A DNA stretch of 64,000 bases from assembly GCA_020636025.1 (NCBI GenBank), contig JACJYQ010000004.1:248001-312000 (forward strand), in the 5' to 3' direction. Numbering within the stretch: the first letter of the stretch is position 1; each line of letters starts with the position of its first letter. Shown piece by piece: positions 42,994 to 51,980 of the stretch. The position numbers were made by a program, and so were the translations under genes. This DNA is from Lewinellaceae bacterium. Lineage in GTDB: Bacteria > Bacteroidota > Bacteroidia > Chitinophagales > Saprospiraceae. A model generated the notes under the pieces. That model saw only the letters and a program-made list of their open reading frames with translations. It was not told where the DNA came from and ran no database searches.

Positions 42994-45072
42994 TTACACC
43001 TCTTGAATGTACGTTCCAATAACCCACTTGTTTGTTCCTATGCGGTGCCAGCCATTGCTGCTGGTTTCATAAATGGGAACGATGTCGTTCTTTGAAAGCT
43101 TATCAACCTTTGCATAGGTAGTGTTTGGCCCGGAGCGAACATTCAGGTATGCATACGTTACCCTGCCCTGGCGACCAGTTGGCACTGGTATCGGATTAGA
43201 CGTGCTGGTACTAGTGCTGGTGCTGGTGCTGGTATTTGAGCTGGAGCTGGCAATAACATCCACGTAATAGGAGCTTACATATTTACCCAACCCTATTCTC
43301 CAAAACCCGGAAACCTTTTCCACCAGGTCTATAATATCACCTTTGTTTAGTCGTCCAACTTTGGCATAGGAGGTTGATGGACCTGAACGGACATTCAAAT
43401 AATTGGATGTCACCTTTCCTTTCAAGTTGCCAGAAGGTGTGCTTGTATTTCCGGTTGATCCTGTGTTTCCGGTTGAAGCTGTTCCACCGCCGCCGGCAAG
43501 TCCCTGAGCCATTTGAACTGCTCTGGCTGCATTTATACGTCCATACCCATATTTTTGTGAATGGCCGCTGGCATTGTACCCTGAGCCAATCTTATCCGTT
43601 GTTGTTCTCAAAATATCCTTTATCTGCGACAATCTTAAGCCCGGATTAGCACTAAGGATTAGAGCACAAACACCTGCACTAAGAGGTGTCGCACTGGATG
43701 TTCCACCAAATTTGCTTGTAAAGGCATGAATCAATGAATTCCCGCTGTTGCTGATCTGCACGGTTGCCGTTGTGATCCCTACCCCATCATTTCCGTTTGT
43801 TGGTGCGCAAATAAAGGCATTTGAACCATAAAATGTGTAACTGGAGGATTCATCCAGGCTGTTAGATGCCGTTACGCAAATCACGTCAGGATGAGCCGCA
43901 AAATCGCTGATTTGCCGCGGCTGGTTGTTGGAAGCCGGATTGGCATTACCCGCAGCAATAAAAATCGGCATACCCTTTCCACTTCGTCCATCCCTGGCCA
44001 CCTTGCTGATGATGTTTTTCACATAGGTTGACAGCGGAACAGGCTTGGGGAAACCAAGGCTGCAGGAAATTATATCAGCTCCATTCATTAATGCATGATT
44101 AAATGCATTGCTGATGGCATCATCACTCAACACATCAAGCTTGATGGGAATAATTTGTGCATTGGGGGCGGCCCCCATTACCCCTTGAAAATCAGCGGCT
44201 CCGGCTGCTACTGCGGCGCAGGATGTTCCATGACTGTACACCCCCCAGGAACCGTCGCCCGCCTGAAACCAGGGAGATACATCGGCTCCGCGATTTGCCG
44301 CATTGTATGCATTTCTGATCTTCGTGCCATCGCCCCTCAGATTTGGATGTTCTGTGTCAAACCCGGTGTCGATGACCGCAATTCTAATGTAACGCGATCC
44401 CAGGTTATTCAACAGCGACCAGGCTTGTTTCACTTTAGCATCCGCGCCTCTTTTAAAGTGAGCTGTACCGTAAACTGCATTTGGAATATCAATAATGGGT
44501 ATTTGTCCACCTGTATTTTCATGATGCCATTGAGAGCTGATGTAGGCGCCATTAGGTTGCATAAAATCGCCTGTGACCGGTTTTGCCATGAATTCCGGCT
44601 CGGCTATAACAACAATTTTATTGCGCTGTAAAATCATGGCGCATTTAACCGGATTTGGAGAATTGGAAGTAGTGCTTACCCTGAACGCACTGGCATTTAC
44701 CACTTCGGTAATGTTAAGTGCCAATTCAGTTAAAGCAGCCATTTGATCATTATAATCAGCCTCAGGTTTGAATTCTATGTACAGTTTTCCTGTAGGTATT
44801 AAACCATTGTCATCTTCTTCATTGACGATCCACACGTGCGTTCCCACTGCAACATCGGGTTGTTCTCTCAGTTTATCCAGTTTGGAATCTATGCCGCGTT
44901 TAGCCGTAAAAACTTCGAAATCGCGTACCTGTTCCACATCTTTCTTTTTCCTGCGGGAACTTTGTTTCATACCCGGGTTGTAGCGAACAGCGGCTTGTGT
45001 TTTACTTTTCGACAAGCTGATTTCCTCGCCTCCGAATTTGAGTGTTGCTTTATTTACTTTTCTATTTGCCAT
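42994..45072 (-). CDS. Subtilisin-like (S8) peptidase with two C-terminal SH3b domains, no signal peptide
   Basis: 692 residues. The N-terminus is Lys/Arg-rich (MANRKVNKATLKFGGEE) and lacks a signal peptide; a 200-residue N-domain precedes the S8 fold. The triad is intact: IAVIDTGFD (Asp235), SHGTSCAAVAAG (His281), AAGN (Asn376 oxyanion) and GGTSSATP (Ser459). Two bacterial SH3 domains follow (about 553-610 and 636-692, both with YLNVRSGPxTxYAKV), joined by a Ser/Thr-rich linker encoded by a microsatellite. SH3b domains bind peptidoglycan or target proteins. A cytosolic location or a non-classical export route is possible. Confidence 0.9.
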   Translation of the reverse strand: MANRKVNKATLKFGGEEISLSKSKTQAAVRYNPGMKQSSRRKKKDVEQVRDFEVFTAKRGIDSKLDKLREQPDVAVGTHVWIVNEEDDNGLIPTGKLYIEFKPEADYNDQMAALTELALNITEVVNASAFRVSTTSNSPNPVKCAMILQRNKIVVIAEPEFMAKPVTGDFMQPNGAYISSQWHHENTGGQIPIIDIPNAVYGTAHFKRGADAKVKQAWSLLNNLGSRYIRIAVIDTGFDTEHPNLRGDGTKIRNAYNAANRGADVSPWFQAGDGSWGVYSHGTSCAAVAAGAADFQGVMGAAPNAQIIPIKLDVLSDDAISNAFNHALMNGADIISCSLGFPKPVPLSTYVKNIISKVARDGRSGKGMPIFIAAGNANPASNNQPRQISDFAAHPDVICVTASNSLDESSSYTFYGSNAFICAPTNGNDGVGITTATVQISNSGNSLIHAFTSKFGGTSSATPLSAGVCALILSANPGLRLSQIKDILRTTTDKIGSGYNASGHSQKYGYGRINAARAVQMAQGLAGGGGTASTGNTGSTGNTSTPSGNLKGKVTSNYLNVRSGPSTSYAKVGRLNKGDIIDLVEKVSGFWRIGLGKYVSSYYVDVIASSSSNTSTSTSTSTSTSNPIPVPTGRQGRVTYAYLNVRSGPNTTYAKVDKLSKNDIVPIYETSSNGWHRIGTNKWVIGTYIQEV
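43203..43250 (-). repeat. Ser/Thr-linker microsatellite in the SH3b-subtilase gene
   Basis: A (AGCACC)n-like run on the minus strand encodes the STSTSTSTS linker between the SH3b domains. As a short in-frame repeat it could vary in length between strains. Confidence 0.7.
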
Positions 45073-45192
45073 GGATCGTTATTTGGAATGTAAAGGGAGT
45101 TAAAATTGAATCAGTGACGTAAAACCACTGATTGTATGAATAACAGGTTGATTAAAAGAAGCTGGACAAAAATAAGCAGATGCATGCGTTTT

Positions 45193-46851
45193 TTAACGCA
45201 TAAGTGGTAAAATCACCTTGCCAGTTGTACCATTTGGTTCCATAATTCGAAGCATCGCTGCTATCGTGGGGGCTATATCTGTAATATCTACCGGTTCATA
45301 GGTTTCCCCTGACTTGACATGCCAACCGTACCAAACAAGCGGCACATGAGTGTCGTAAGCGTAAGCTGTTCCGTGCGTAGTTCCGCCTTCTTTAAATGAT
45401 TTATCATCGCCGTGCCAACCAGGTTGAAGTTGGAAGCTTATATCTCCAGAGCGTTGTGGATGAATGCCTCTTCTCCATTTATCAACGAATGGGAACTCCG
45501 GTGGCGCTGATGACAACTGCTCTTTTGAAAAAACATCATAGACACCTGGTTGATGCCGGATATAGTCTATAATCGCTTGTTCTACCTGTTCAGGAGTTGC
45601 CCGGCTACTCTGAATATTATCCCAGTTTAGCCAAACCTGTTGATTTTCAGCATACAGGACAAAGGATTTCGAGTTCCCAAACTGGTCAAGAAGCATGCTA
45701 TCGAGCCTGGCTTTCAATTTATGCTCTTTAAAAACATCCACGGGAAATCCGATGGATTTTAGGTGTGCAGGAGTTTCTGCGGCTCCATGATCGGCAGTCA
45801 GAAACACCAGCGCATTGTCTTTACCAAATCTTTGATCAAGAAAACTTAACAGACGGGTCAGGTCCTTGTCGAGTTTTAGGTAGGCGTCCTGGGTTTCTTC
45901 GGCGTGTACACCAAACTGATGCCCGATATAATCCGTGCAGGAAAAACTCAGACAAAGGAAATCGGGGAATTCATCTTTACCCAATTCCATTTTCTCAACA
46001 GCTTCAAGTGCAAAATCCAGCGTCAATCTGTTTCCAAATGGTGTAAATCGGATCAGATATTCGTCTTTCATTTTTGCGCGTATTGCCGCCAAATCATAAG
46101 GCATGCCTCCTTTAAACAGAGGAAGGTATTTTCCACCTTTGAATTCATCCCAGTTTTCGAAACTCTGCGAATAATCTGCTCCGGGTAGTTTCGACCATTT
46201 GTTGCCCAAATAGCTCGCTGCCAGTTTTCTATCGTTGAATGCCGTTACCCATTCTGGAAGGGCAAGTGAGTCGGTATAATACGAAGAGGTAATCCAGTTC
46301 CCGCTTTTATCATCAAACCAGTAACAGGCATTGGGAATATGGCCCGCAGGCAAAATACTACCCCTGTCTTTGATGCACACACCTACAACCTTTGAACGGA
46401 AATTGTTGGATAAGCGCAGTTCATCCGTGATTGTGGAGGACAACAGGACTTTTGGAGAGTGTTGCCCTACCATTGTATCCGGGCTACCTACCGTCAAATA
46501 ATTTGGGTCGGAGGTAACATAGCGCTCATCAGCCCATTCTCTGTCCCACCATATATTGGCCACCACCCCATTTACAGAAGGTGTGGTTCCTGTATATATG
46601 GCCGCATGACCAGGACCGGTATATGTAGGCATATAATTATAATGGGTGTTTTCGCAGGAGTACCCTTCTGACAGGAGACGTTTGAAACCACCCTCTCCAT
46701 AGCTCGACCAGTACTTATACAGATAATCGTATCGCATTTGGTCCACTACAATTCCAACTATAATTTTGGGTTGTGTGGGACGGCTATGTTGGGAAAAAAG
46801 AAATAGGGGAAAGCTAAAAAAAAGACATGCACTTATTAAAAAAGACCTCAT
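45193..46851 (-). CDS. PafA-type alkaline phosphatase
   Basis: 552 residues with a signal peptide (LISACLFFSFPLFLFSQ). The zinc site starts at VVDQMRYDYL (Asp37) and the nucleophile is Thr78 in MPTYTGPGHA, as in the phosphate-irrepressible PafA enzymes of Bacteroidota. FLTADHGAAETPAHLK and GTTHGTAYAYDTHVPLVWYG contain further metal ligands. It hydrolyses phosphomonoesters in the periplasm, giving phosphate regardless of phosphate supply. It follows lptB by 51 bp on the same strand. Confidence 0.93.
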   Translation of the reverse strand: MRSFLISACLFFSFPLFLFSQHSRPTQPKIIVGIVVDQMRYDYLYKYWSSYGEGGFKRLLSEGYSCENTHYNYMPTYTGPGHAAIYTGTTPSVNGVVANIWWDREWADERYVTSDPNYLTVGSPDTMVGQHSPKVLLSSTITDELRLSNNFRSKVVGVCIKDRGSILPAGHIPNACYWFDDKSGNWITSSYYTDSLALPEWVTAFNDRKLAASYLGNKWSKLPGADYSQSFENWDEFKGGKYLPLFKGGMPYDLAAIRAKMKDEYLIRFTPFGNRLTLDFALEAVEKMELGKDEFPDFLCLSFSCTDYIGHQFGVHAEETQDAYLKLDKDLTRLLSFLDQRFGKDNALVFLTADHGAAETPAHLKSIGFPVDVFKEHKLKARLDSMLLDQFGNSKSFVLYAENQQVWLNWDNIQSSRATPEQVEQAIIDYIRHQPGVYDVFSKEQLSSAPPEFPFVDKWRRGIHPQRSGDISFQLQPGWHGDDKSFKEGGTTHGTAYAYDTHVPLVWYGWHVKSGETYEPVDITDIAPTIAAMLRIMEPNGTTGKVILPLMR

Positions 46852-46902
46852 CGTGTGGTTTTGTGTGTCAACAGTATCTATTGCTGAATAGATTTTATTG
46901 TA

Positions 46903-47649
46903 TTAAACGTCAATTACTTTTCGTCTCAGTTCAAAGTGTTTACCCAAATACACTTTTCGCACCATTTCATCGGCGGCCAGCTCTTCTGCGGTTCCGGCTT
47001 TTAGAATACTTCCCTCGAACATAAGGTAGGCCCTATCAGTGATGCTAAGCGTTTCCTGAACATTATGATCTGTAATCAGTATCCCGATATTCTTGGTTTT
47101 AAGCTTTGCCACTATGTACTGGATATCTTCCACGGCAATCGGGTCGATGCCGGCAAATGGTTCATCCAGTAGAATAAATTTGGGGTCGCTGGCAAGAGAC
47201 CGGGCAATTTCCGTTCGGCGCCGCTCCCCACCTGACAGTGTGTCTCCCAAACCAGTTCTTACGCGATTCAGGTTAAACTCTTCAAGAAGCGATTCCAGTT
47301 TTTCCTTTTGCTCAGCTTTACTCAATTTCGTCATTTCCAGAACTGCCTTGATGTTATCCTCGACGGTAAGTTTGCGGAAAACGCTGGGTTCCTGTGGCAG
47401 ATAACCTATCCCTTTTTGGGCTCGCTTGTACATAGGTAAATCCGTGATTTCCTTGTCGTCCAGATAAACTTTGCCATCAGTTGGTTTGATAAACCCGACA
47501 GTCATGTAAAACGAGGTGGTTTTGCCCGCTCCATTTGGTCCGAGCAGTCCAACGATCTCGCCCTGGTTAACATCGAAGGAGACACCTTTTACTACGGTTC
47601 GCTTACCGTATGTTTTCACTATTTCTTCTGCGCGTAGTACCATTAACAA
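46903..47649 (-). CDS. lptB: LPS export ABC transporter ATP-binding protein
   Basis: 248 residues. Walker A LLGPNGAGKTT, signature LSGGERRR, Walker B FILLDEPFAGIDP and switch His in LITDHNVQETL are all present, and YLPQEPSVFRKLTVEDNI is diagnostic for LptB. It powers the LptFGC bridge that moves lipopolysaccharide to the outer membrane. The second Met (residue 3, MVLRAEE) is an alternative start. lptF/G/C are not in the window. It lies 28 bp after the YqeY gene. Confidence 0.96.
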   Translation of the reverse strand: MLMVLRAEEIVKTYGKRTVVKGVSFDVNQGEIVGLLGPNGAGKTTSFYMTVGFIKPTDGKVYLDDKEITDLPMYKRAQKGIGYLPQEPSVFRKLTVEDNIKAVLEMTKLSKAEQKEKLESLLEEFNLNRVRTGLGDTLSGGERRRTEIARSLASDPKFILLDEPFAGIDPIAVEDIQYIVAKLKTKNIGILITDHNVQETLSITDRAYLMFEGSILKAGTAEELAADEMVRKVYLGKHFELRRKVIDV

Positions 47650-47677
47650 ATATTTTCATTTGCGCCAACGAGCCAAA

Positions 47678-48130
47678 CTACCCGGCTGAAAGCAATTTTC
47701 TTACGATTTCAGAAATTGATTTACCGTCAGCCTTCCCGGCCAGTTGTTTGTTTGCCAGGCCCATAACTTTACCCATATCCTTTGGAGATTCTGCACCAGT
47801 TTCCGCCACAATTATTTTCAATATTTCTTCCAACTCTGCGCCTTCAATCATTTTTGGCAAATACCGCTTGATCACTTCAATTTCTTCGGCTTCTTTCTCT
47901 GCCAACTCGGTTCTTCCATTTTTCAAATAAATATCCTGAGACTCTTGCCGGGTCTTCAGCAGTTTCTGCAAAAGCTGCACTTCTTTCATTTCATCAATTG
48001 CCTGACCGCTGCCATCCGTTTTTATAAGCAGAATTGCACTTTTGATGGCCCGTATTCCACGAAGTGATGCTTCATCCTTGGCTTTCATCGCAACTACAAG
48101 GTCCTTCGCAATTTTTTCTTCCAGTGTCAT
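47678..48130 (-). CDS. GatB/YqeY domain protein
   Basis: 150 residues, the usual length. MTLEEKIAKDLVVAMKAKDE, SLRGIRAIKSAI and the tail GKADGKSISEIVRKLL match the YqeY family, which resembles the tRNA-binding tail of GatB. The role is not well established; tRNA-related function is inferred. First gene of a minus-strand run with lptB and the phosphatase. Confidence 0.92.
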   Translation of the reverse strand: MTLEEKIAKDLVVAMKAKDEASLRGIRAIKSAILLIKTDGSGQAIDEMKEVQLLQKLLKTRQESQDIYLKNGRTELAEKEAEEIEVIKRYLPKMIEGAELEEILKIIVAETGAESPKDMGKVMGLANKQLAGKADGKSISEIVRKLLSAG

Positions 48131-48286
48131 GTAATGTTATTTTTTAAATAAGAATTATGGTAAACCTGATTAGGTTGCGTTAATGAAATTTGCAGTCAGA
48201 GAAAAAACGACTTCTCACCCCAGGCAAATGTGCTTAATGAAAACGCAAAAATCAGGTAATTGTGGCTTTAGCTCAAATAAACCATG

Positions 48287-48324
48287 AAAAAATCGCCCGA
48301 AAAGCATGAGCATCCCGGGCGATT
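48287..48324 (-). terminator. Intrinsic terminator of the coiled-coil gene
   Basis: AATCGCCCG (48291-48299) and CGGGCGATT (48316-48324) form a 9-bp stem, followed on the minus strand by a T tract. It lies 70 bp past the stop at 48394. Confidence 0.85.
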
Positions 48325-48393
48325 ATCATTTTTACTTATACTTCCAAGATCAGAGATTCTTCCTGGTAATAAACAAGCAGATTTCTCAGGATC

Positions 48394-50133
48394 CTATCCG
48401 TCGGTCTTGTCTGACTCTGCATTTGAGCTAGAGTCATCGCCAGAGTCCATACCGGCGTCATCTTTATGTACCACATCTTCGATGATGATGCCGTCTTCCT
48501 GCGTTTGGTTCTCTTCCGTTGGTGCCTCCGTACCACCGTCATCGCCAGATCCTGGATCCTGGTTGTGCACAACATCTTCTATGATGATGCCATCCTGTTG
48601 TTTTTCTTCCGGGTCTTCGGTAAGTTTATCGACTTCTTCCATTTTGGTCTTTTTCTTATTTACGCCGTCCATTTTATCTTTTTTACTCTTTTTGGCGGCT
48701 TCTTTTTTGGCGTTGTATTCATCCAAAGCTTCCTCTGCCTTATCCATGGCTATATTCAGGAATTTTTCGGCTTTATCGGCTGCTTTTTCCATAGCGTCTT
48801 CAGCTTTATCGGCTAAATCAGAAGCTTTTTTCTTTGCTTTCTCGCTCGCATTTTCAAAGACTTCTTCTGCTTTATCGGCTACCACACTTGCGATGGCTTT
48901 TCCGGTATCAATAGCATCCATCAACACATCACCGATTGTTGTGGCCGCGGATTCATCCTTGTTATCATCTTCCGAGTCAGATTCAGGTGCATTTGATTTT
49001 ATCTCCGCCGCAATTTCTGACTTAATGGCCTCTTTTGCTTTCGCTATCTTTTTGCGCTCGGTCTCTTTTTCAGCACGTTTGGCTTCTTTATTTTTTGCAC
49101 TGTTTATTTGGCGTTCAATACCCTCCATTGTCTTTTTCATATCCTCCAATCGCTCGCGTTTTGAAGCCAGGCGGTCTTCGATCATTTTGATCTTGGCCAT
49201 TCGAATCTGAGATTCTAACTGGCCGTCTGAGTTATCCACACGCTTGGTTTGAAAGTTAAGCTCTTCCTCATCGCGTGCAATACTGTCAGACATTCTTTTC
49301 ATTGCATCTTCCAACCCTGTCATGCGGCGTTCATGCCTGTCGACAACGGAGCCTGCATTGGCCTCCGGGCCGAATTTGCGCTCTTTGGCTTTTTTAAAAG
49401 CCTTGTCAATCCGGTTCCAGATTTGGTTGCGGTGTGTATTGCTCAAACGGGCTTCTCTGTAATCCCGCTGCATCTTTTTAAGGTCTTCAAAAACTGTATT
49501 CAGTTTAGCACCTCCGGAAGCAATCCGTTCTTCCACTTCATCAAGGGCTTTATTGAATTCGTCGGCCACGACAGAAGAGGCTGCCATAAATTCACCCTGC
49601 AATTTTTTGCGAACTTTCTTTAGTTCTTCAAACAACTGATCGATGTTGTCGCGAAGATTATTGGCGTGCTCTCGAAATAAATTCCGCTCACGCGATTGTG
49701 TTTGCACTTTATCCCAAAATTGCTTGAGATCATCCCATAGTTTGTTATCGTAATTGGAGCCGATTTTCTCTACCTTTTCCTTTATCTCTTCAAGTTCCTG
49801 TTTGTACGCCTGATGAAGTTTGGAAGAGAGCACAATGAAGTGCCATTCCGTTTGAGTCCGTTGGATCAGGTCGCCTCGGTCCACTTTTAAATTTTCTGGT
49901 AACAGGCTTTCTGTAACGCTGAGTTTCCGCTCATTGGTTTCGTAGCCTTCTGGAAATTCCAGGTCTTTTCCAACCCGCCATTCTTCCATCATTTTGTTGT
50001 CGAATTCTTCGCTAACGATGGCTTCCGGAAATGTGTAGAGCATTACTTTGCCCTCATCTGCCTTGAGTTCCAAAGCGATGAGTACTTTCTCATCTGCTTC
50101 ATTGGTTCCCCAAATTACTAGGTTCTTCTTCAT
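48394..50133 (-). CDS. Long coiled-coil protein with Lys/Ala-rich and acidic tail, unknown
   Basis: 579 residues, no signal peptide. Residues 1-100 look like a small compact domain (NLVIWGTNEADEKVLIALEL). Residues 100-400 are a long charged helix; the part around DLKKMQRDYREARLSNTHR with WNRIDKAFKKAKERKFG weakly resembles DUF349 repeats. Residues 400-500 are Lys/Ala/Glu repeats like histone H1 or LEA proteins (KAEEVFENASEKAKKKASD). The acidic C-terminus carries two copies of DGIIIEDVVH about 40 residues apart. It may bind nucleic acid or organise cell structures; this is a guess. Confidence 0.8.
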   Translation of the reverse strand: MKKNLVIWGTNEADEKVLIALELKADEGKVMLYTFPEAIVSEEFDNKMMEEWRVGKDLEFPEGYETNERKLSVTESLLPENLKVDRGDLIQRTQTEWHFIVLSSKLHQAYKQELEEIKEKVEKIGSNYDNKLWDDLKQFWDKVQTQSRERNLFREHANNLRDNIDQLFEELKKVRKKLQGEFMAASSVVADEFNKALDEVEERIASGGAKLNTVFEDLKKMQRDYREARLSNTHRNQIWNRIDKAFKKAKERKFGPEANAGSVVDRHERRMTGLEDAMKRMSDSIARDEEELNFQTKRVDNSDGQLESQIRMAKIKMIEDRLASKRERLEDMKKTMEGIERQINSAKNKEAKRAEKETERKKIAKAKEAIKSEIAAEIKSNAPESDSEDDNKDESAATTIGDVLMDAIDTGKAIASVVADKAEEVFENASEKAKKKASDLADKAEDAMEKAADKAEKFLNIAMDKAEEALDEYNAKKEAAKKSKKDKMDGVNKKKTKMEEVDKLTEDPEEKQQDGIIIEDVVHNQDPGSGDDGGTEAPTEENQTQEDGIIIEDVVHKDDAGMDSGDDSSSNAESDKTDG

Positions 50134-50307
50134 TGCAAACTGTTGACTGTTATACTGTGATTAAAGCGATTATTGAATCACGAAATCCAAAATCACTTTG
50201 CTTAGACTGAAAATAATATTCTCAAATTACTGCTGAATAAACGCAGTATTACACTTACTAATTCCTGAATTGCAGGCAAAACTATACCAAAATAGTGTTT
50301 TTTTCTA

Positions 50308-51303
50308 TTATCCGGGTAAAATGCCTTGCTTTAGCAAATATTCGGCAATCTGAACGGCATTGGTAGCAGCGCCTTTTCGAAGATTGTCGCTTACTACCCA
50401 CAGATTGAGGGTATTTGGCTGACTTTCATCACGTCGAATCCGACCAACGAAAACATCATCTTTGTCATGGGCATTAATGGGCATTGGGTATACATTATTG
50501 GCAGGTTCGTCAACCACCTGAATACCAGGGGACGTACTCAGCAATTGAACAAGCTCTTTCAGATCAAATTCACGTTCAAATTCGACGTTTACAGCCTCTG
50601 AGTGACCTCCTACAACCGGAACCCGAACGGTAGTGGCTGTTACCCGAATGCTGTCGTCTCCCATGATCTTACAAGTTTCGTTTACCATTTTCATTTCCTC
50701 TTTTGTATAGCCGTTATCGAGGAATACATCTATGTGTGGCAACAGGTTCATGTCTATCGGATGCGGATAGGCAGCTTCTCCGGATTTTCCGGCTCTTTCA
50801 TTCATCAGCTGGTCAACTGCTTTTACACCTGTTCCGGTTACACTCTGATAAGTGCTCACAACAACACGTTTGATCTTATATGCGTCGTGCAGTGGTTTTA
50901 GCGCCACCACCATTTGAATGGTAGAACAATTTGGATTGGCAATGATCTTATCCTCTTTTGTTAATACATCGGCATTTACTTCCGGAACGACCAGTTTCTT
51001 TTCAGGATCCATTCGCCAGGCAGAAGAATTGTCTATGACGACAGTTCCATTTGCGGCAAATTTCGGTGCCCATTCCTTGGAAACTGATCCACCCGCAGAA
51101 AAAATTGCGACATCCGGTTTTTGTGCGACCGCATCGTCCAGACTGATAATTTTGTAATCTTTCCCGGCAAATGACAGGGTTTTACCAACCGACCTTTCAC
51201 TAGCAGCCAGCAGTAATTGTGAAATAGGAAACTTGCGCTCCTGAAGTACTTGTAACATCTTGGAGCCTACAAGTCCTGTAGCTCCGACAACTGCGACTTT
51301 CAT
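50308..51303 (-). CDS. asd: Aspartate-semialdehyde dehydrogenase
   Basis: 331 residues. The NADP-binding VGATGLVGSKML, IDNSSAWRMDP, the nucleophile in ANPNCSTIQM (Cys126) and the later RVPVVGGHSEAVNVEF are conserved. It reduces aspartyl phosphate to the semialdehyde, feeding lysine, diaminopimelate, threonine and methionine synthesis. It ends a minus-strand run beginning with the NTF2-like gene, 59 bp after its upstream neighbour. Confidence 0.97.
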   Translation of the reverse strand: MKVAVVGATGLVGSKMLQVLQERKFPISQLLLAASERSVGKTLSFAGKDYKIISLDDAVAQKPDVAIFSAGGSVSKEWAPKFAANGTVVIDNSSAWRMDPEKKLVVPEVNADVLTKEDKIIANPNCSTIQMVVALKPLHDAYKIKRVVVSTYQSVTGTGVKAVDQLMNERAGKSGEAAYPHPIDMNLLPHIDVFLDNGYTKEEMKMVNETCKIMGDDSIRVTATTVRVPVVGGHSEAVNVEFEREFDLKELVQLLSTSPGIQVVDEPANNVYPMPINAHDKDDVFVGRIRRDESQPNTLNLWVVSDNLRKGAATNAVQIAEYLLKQGILPG

Positions 51304-51362
51304 TGAAAATTGAGAATAATGTTGTGAAAAATGATGCTAATGATGCAAAGGTTGGTAGTTTG

Positions 51363-51869
51363 TTAATTTGCCGATGTGATTCTCCTGTGCCAGCTTTTAC
51401 TAAATGGGACAAGCCATTTTTCCAGTAAATCGGCTTTGCTTTGAACCAGGGTATTGACCATTAGAGAATCATCGGCAATCTTATCTTGACTTACCGCTTC
51501 ATTCAATTCGGCAACATTGGCAAATTCGTAATTAGATTCACCGTCCAGCCAGGCGAAACGCATGCGCTCAAAAAAATCAACATTAAATTGACTCCCCAGA
51601 GCTTCCAGAAAATGTACCGACTTGTCAATGGAACATCCACTTGCTCCAGCCCCGGTTTCATCAACCATCAGCAACACAAACTGATTCTTGAAAACTTCTG
51701 CAGCTGCCTGTAATTGCTGGTTATGAGCCGTCCATTGTTTACAAAACCAGTTGAGCTGCTCCTGTATTTCTCCAGATTCTGCATTGGTTAATGTTCGGTC
51801 ACAAACATATACCCAAAGCCGTGATTCAGGTGCAAAAGTTGAAAGCGAGGCAAGTTTTGGTAGAGACAT
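51363..51869 (-). CDS. Conserved protein of unknown function (SGCSIDKSV family)
   Basis: The start at 51869 gives MSLPKLASLSTF; the longer frame reads through the intergenic word repeats. 168 residues with the conserved block ETGAGASGCSIDKSVHFLEALG. Homologues in Bacteroidota are sometimes mislabelled as ABC ATPases, but no Walker motifs are present. WVYVCDRTL and the helical middle (LNWFCKQWTAHNQQLQAAA) give no function. It lies between asd and the Fe-S CCG gene on one strand. Confidence 0.8.
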   Translation of the reverse strand: MSLPKLASLSTFAPESRLWVYVCDRTLTNAESGEIQEQLNWFCKQWTAHNQQLQAAAEVFKNQFVLLMVDETGAGASGCSIDKSVHFLEALGSQFNVDFFERMRFAWLDGESNYEFANVAELNEAVSQDKIADDSLMVNTLVQSKADLLEKWLVPFSKSWHRRITSAN

Positions 51870-51876
51870 TTTTTTG

Positions 51877-51980
51877 AATTTGATAATGCGAAAATTTGAT
51901 AATTCGATAATAAAAAAGGAGTCGAATAATTCACAGAAGTCCTCATTATCAAATTGGCTGATTATCAAATTATCATTTTA
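51877..51980. repeat. Composite element: TTTGATAAT word arms
   Basis: AATTTGATAATG (51877-51888) has its exact inverse CATTATCAAATT (51944-51955), and AATTTGATAAT (51893-51903) its inverse ATTATCAAATT (51961-51971). A core of about 35 nt contains, on the minus strand, TCCTTTTTTA that could end transcription of the CCG gene. The right arm overlaps the last codons of that gene. Confidence 0.8.

Noticed and set aside
43203..43250. Phase-variation switch
   Set aside because: The repeat unit keeps the reading frame, so length change alters a linker, not expression.
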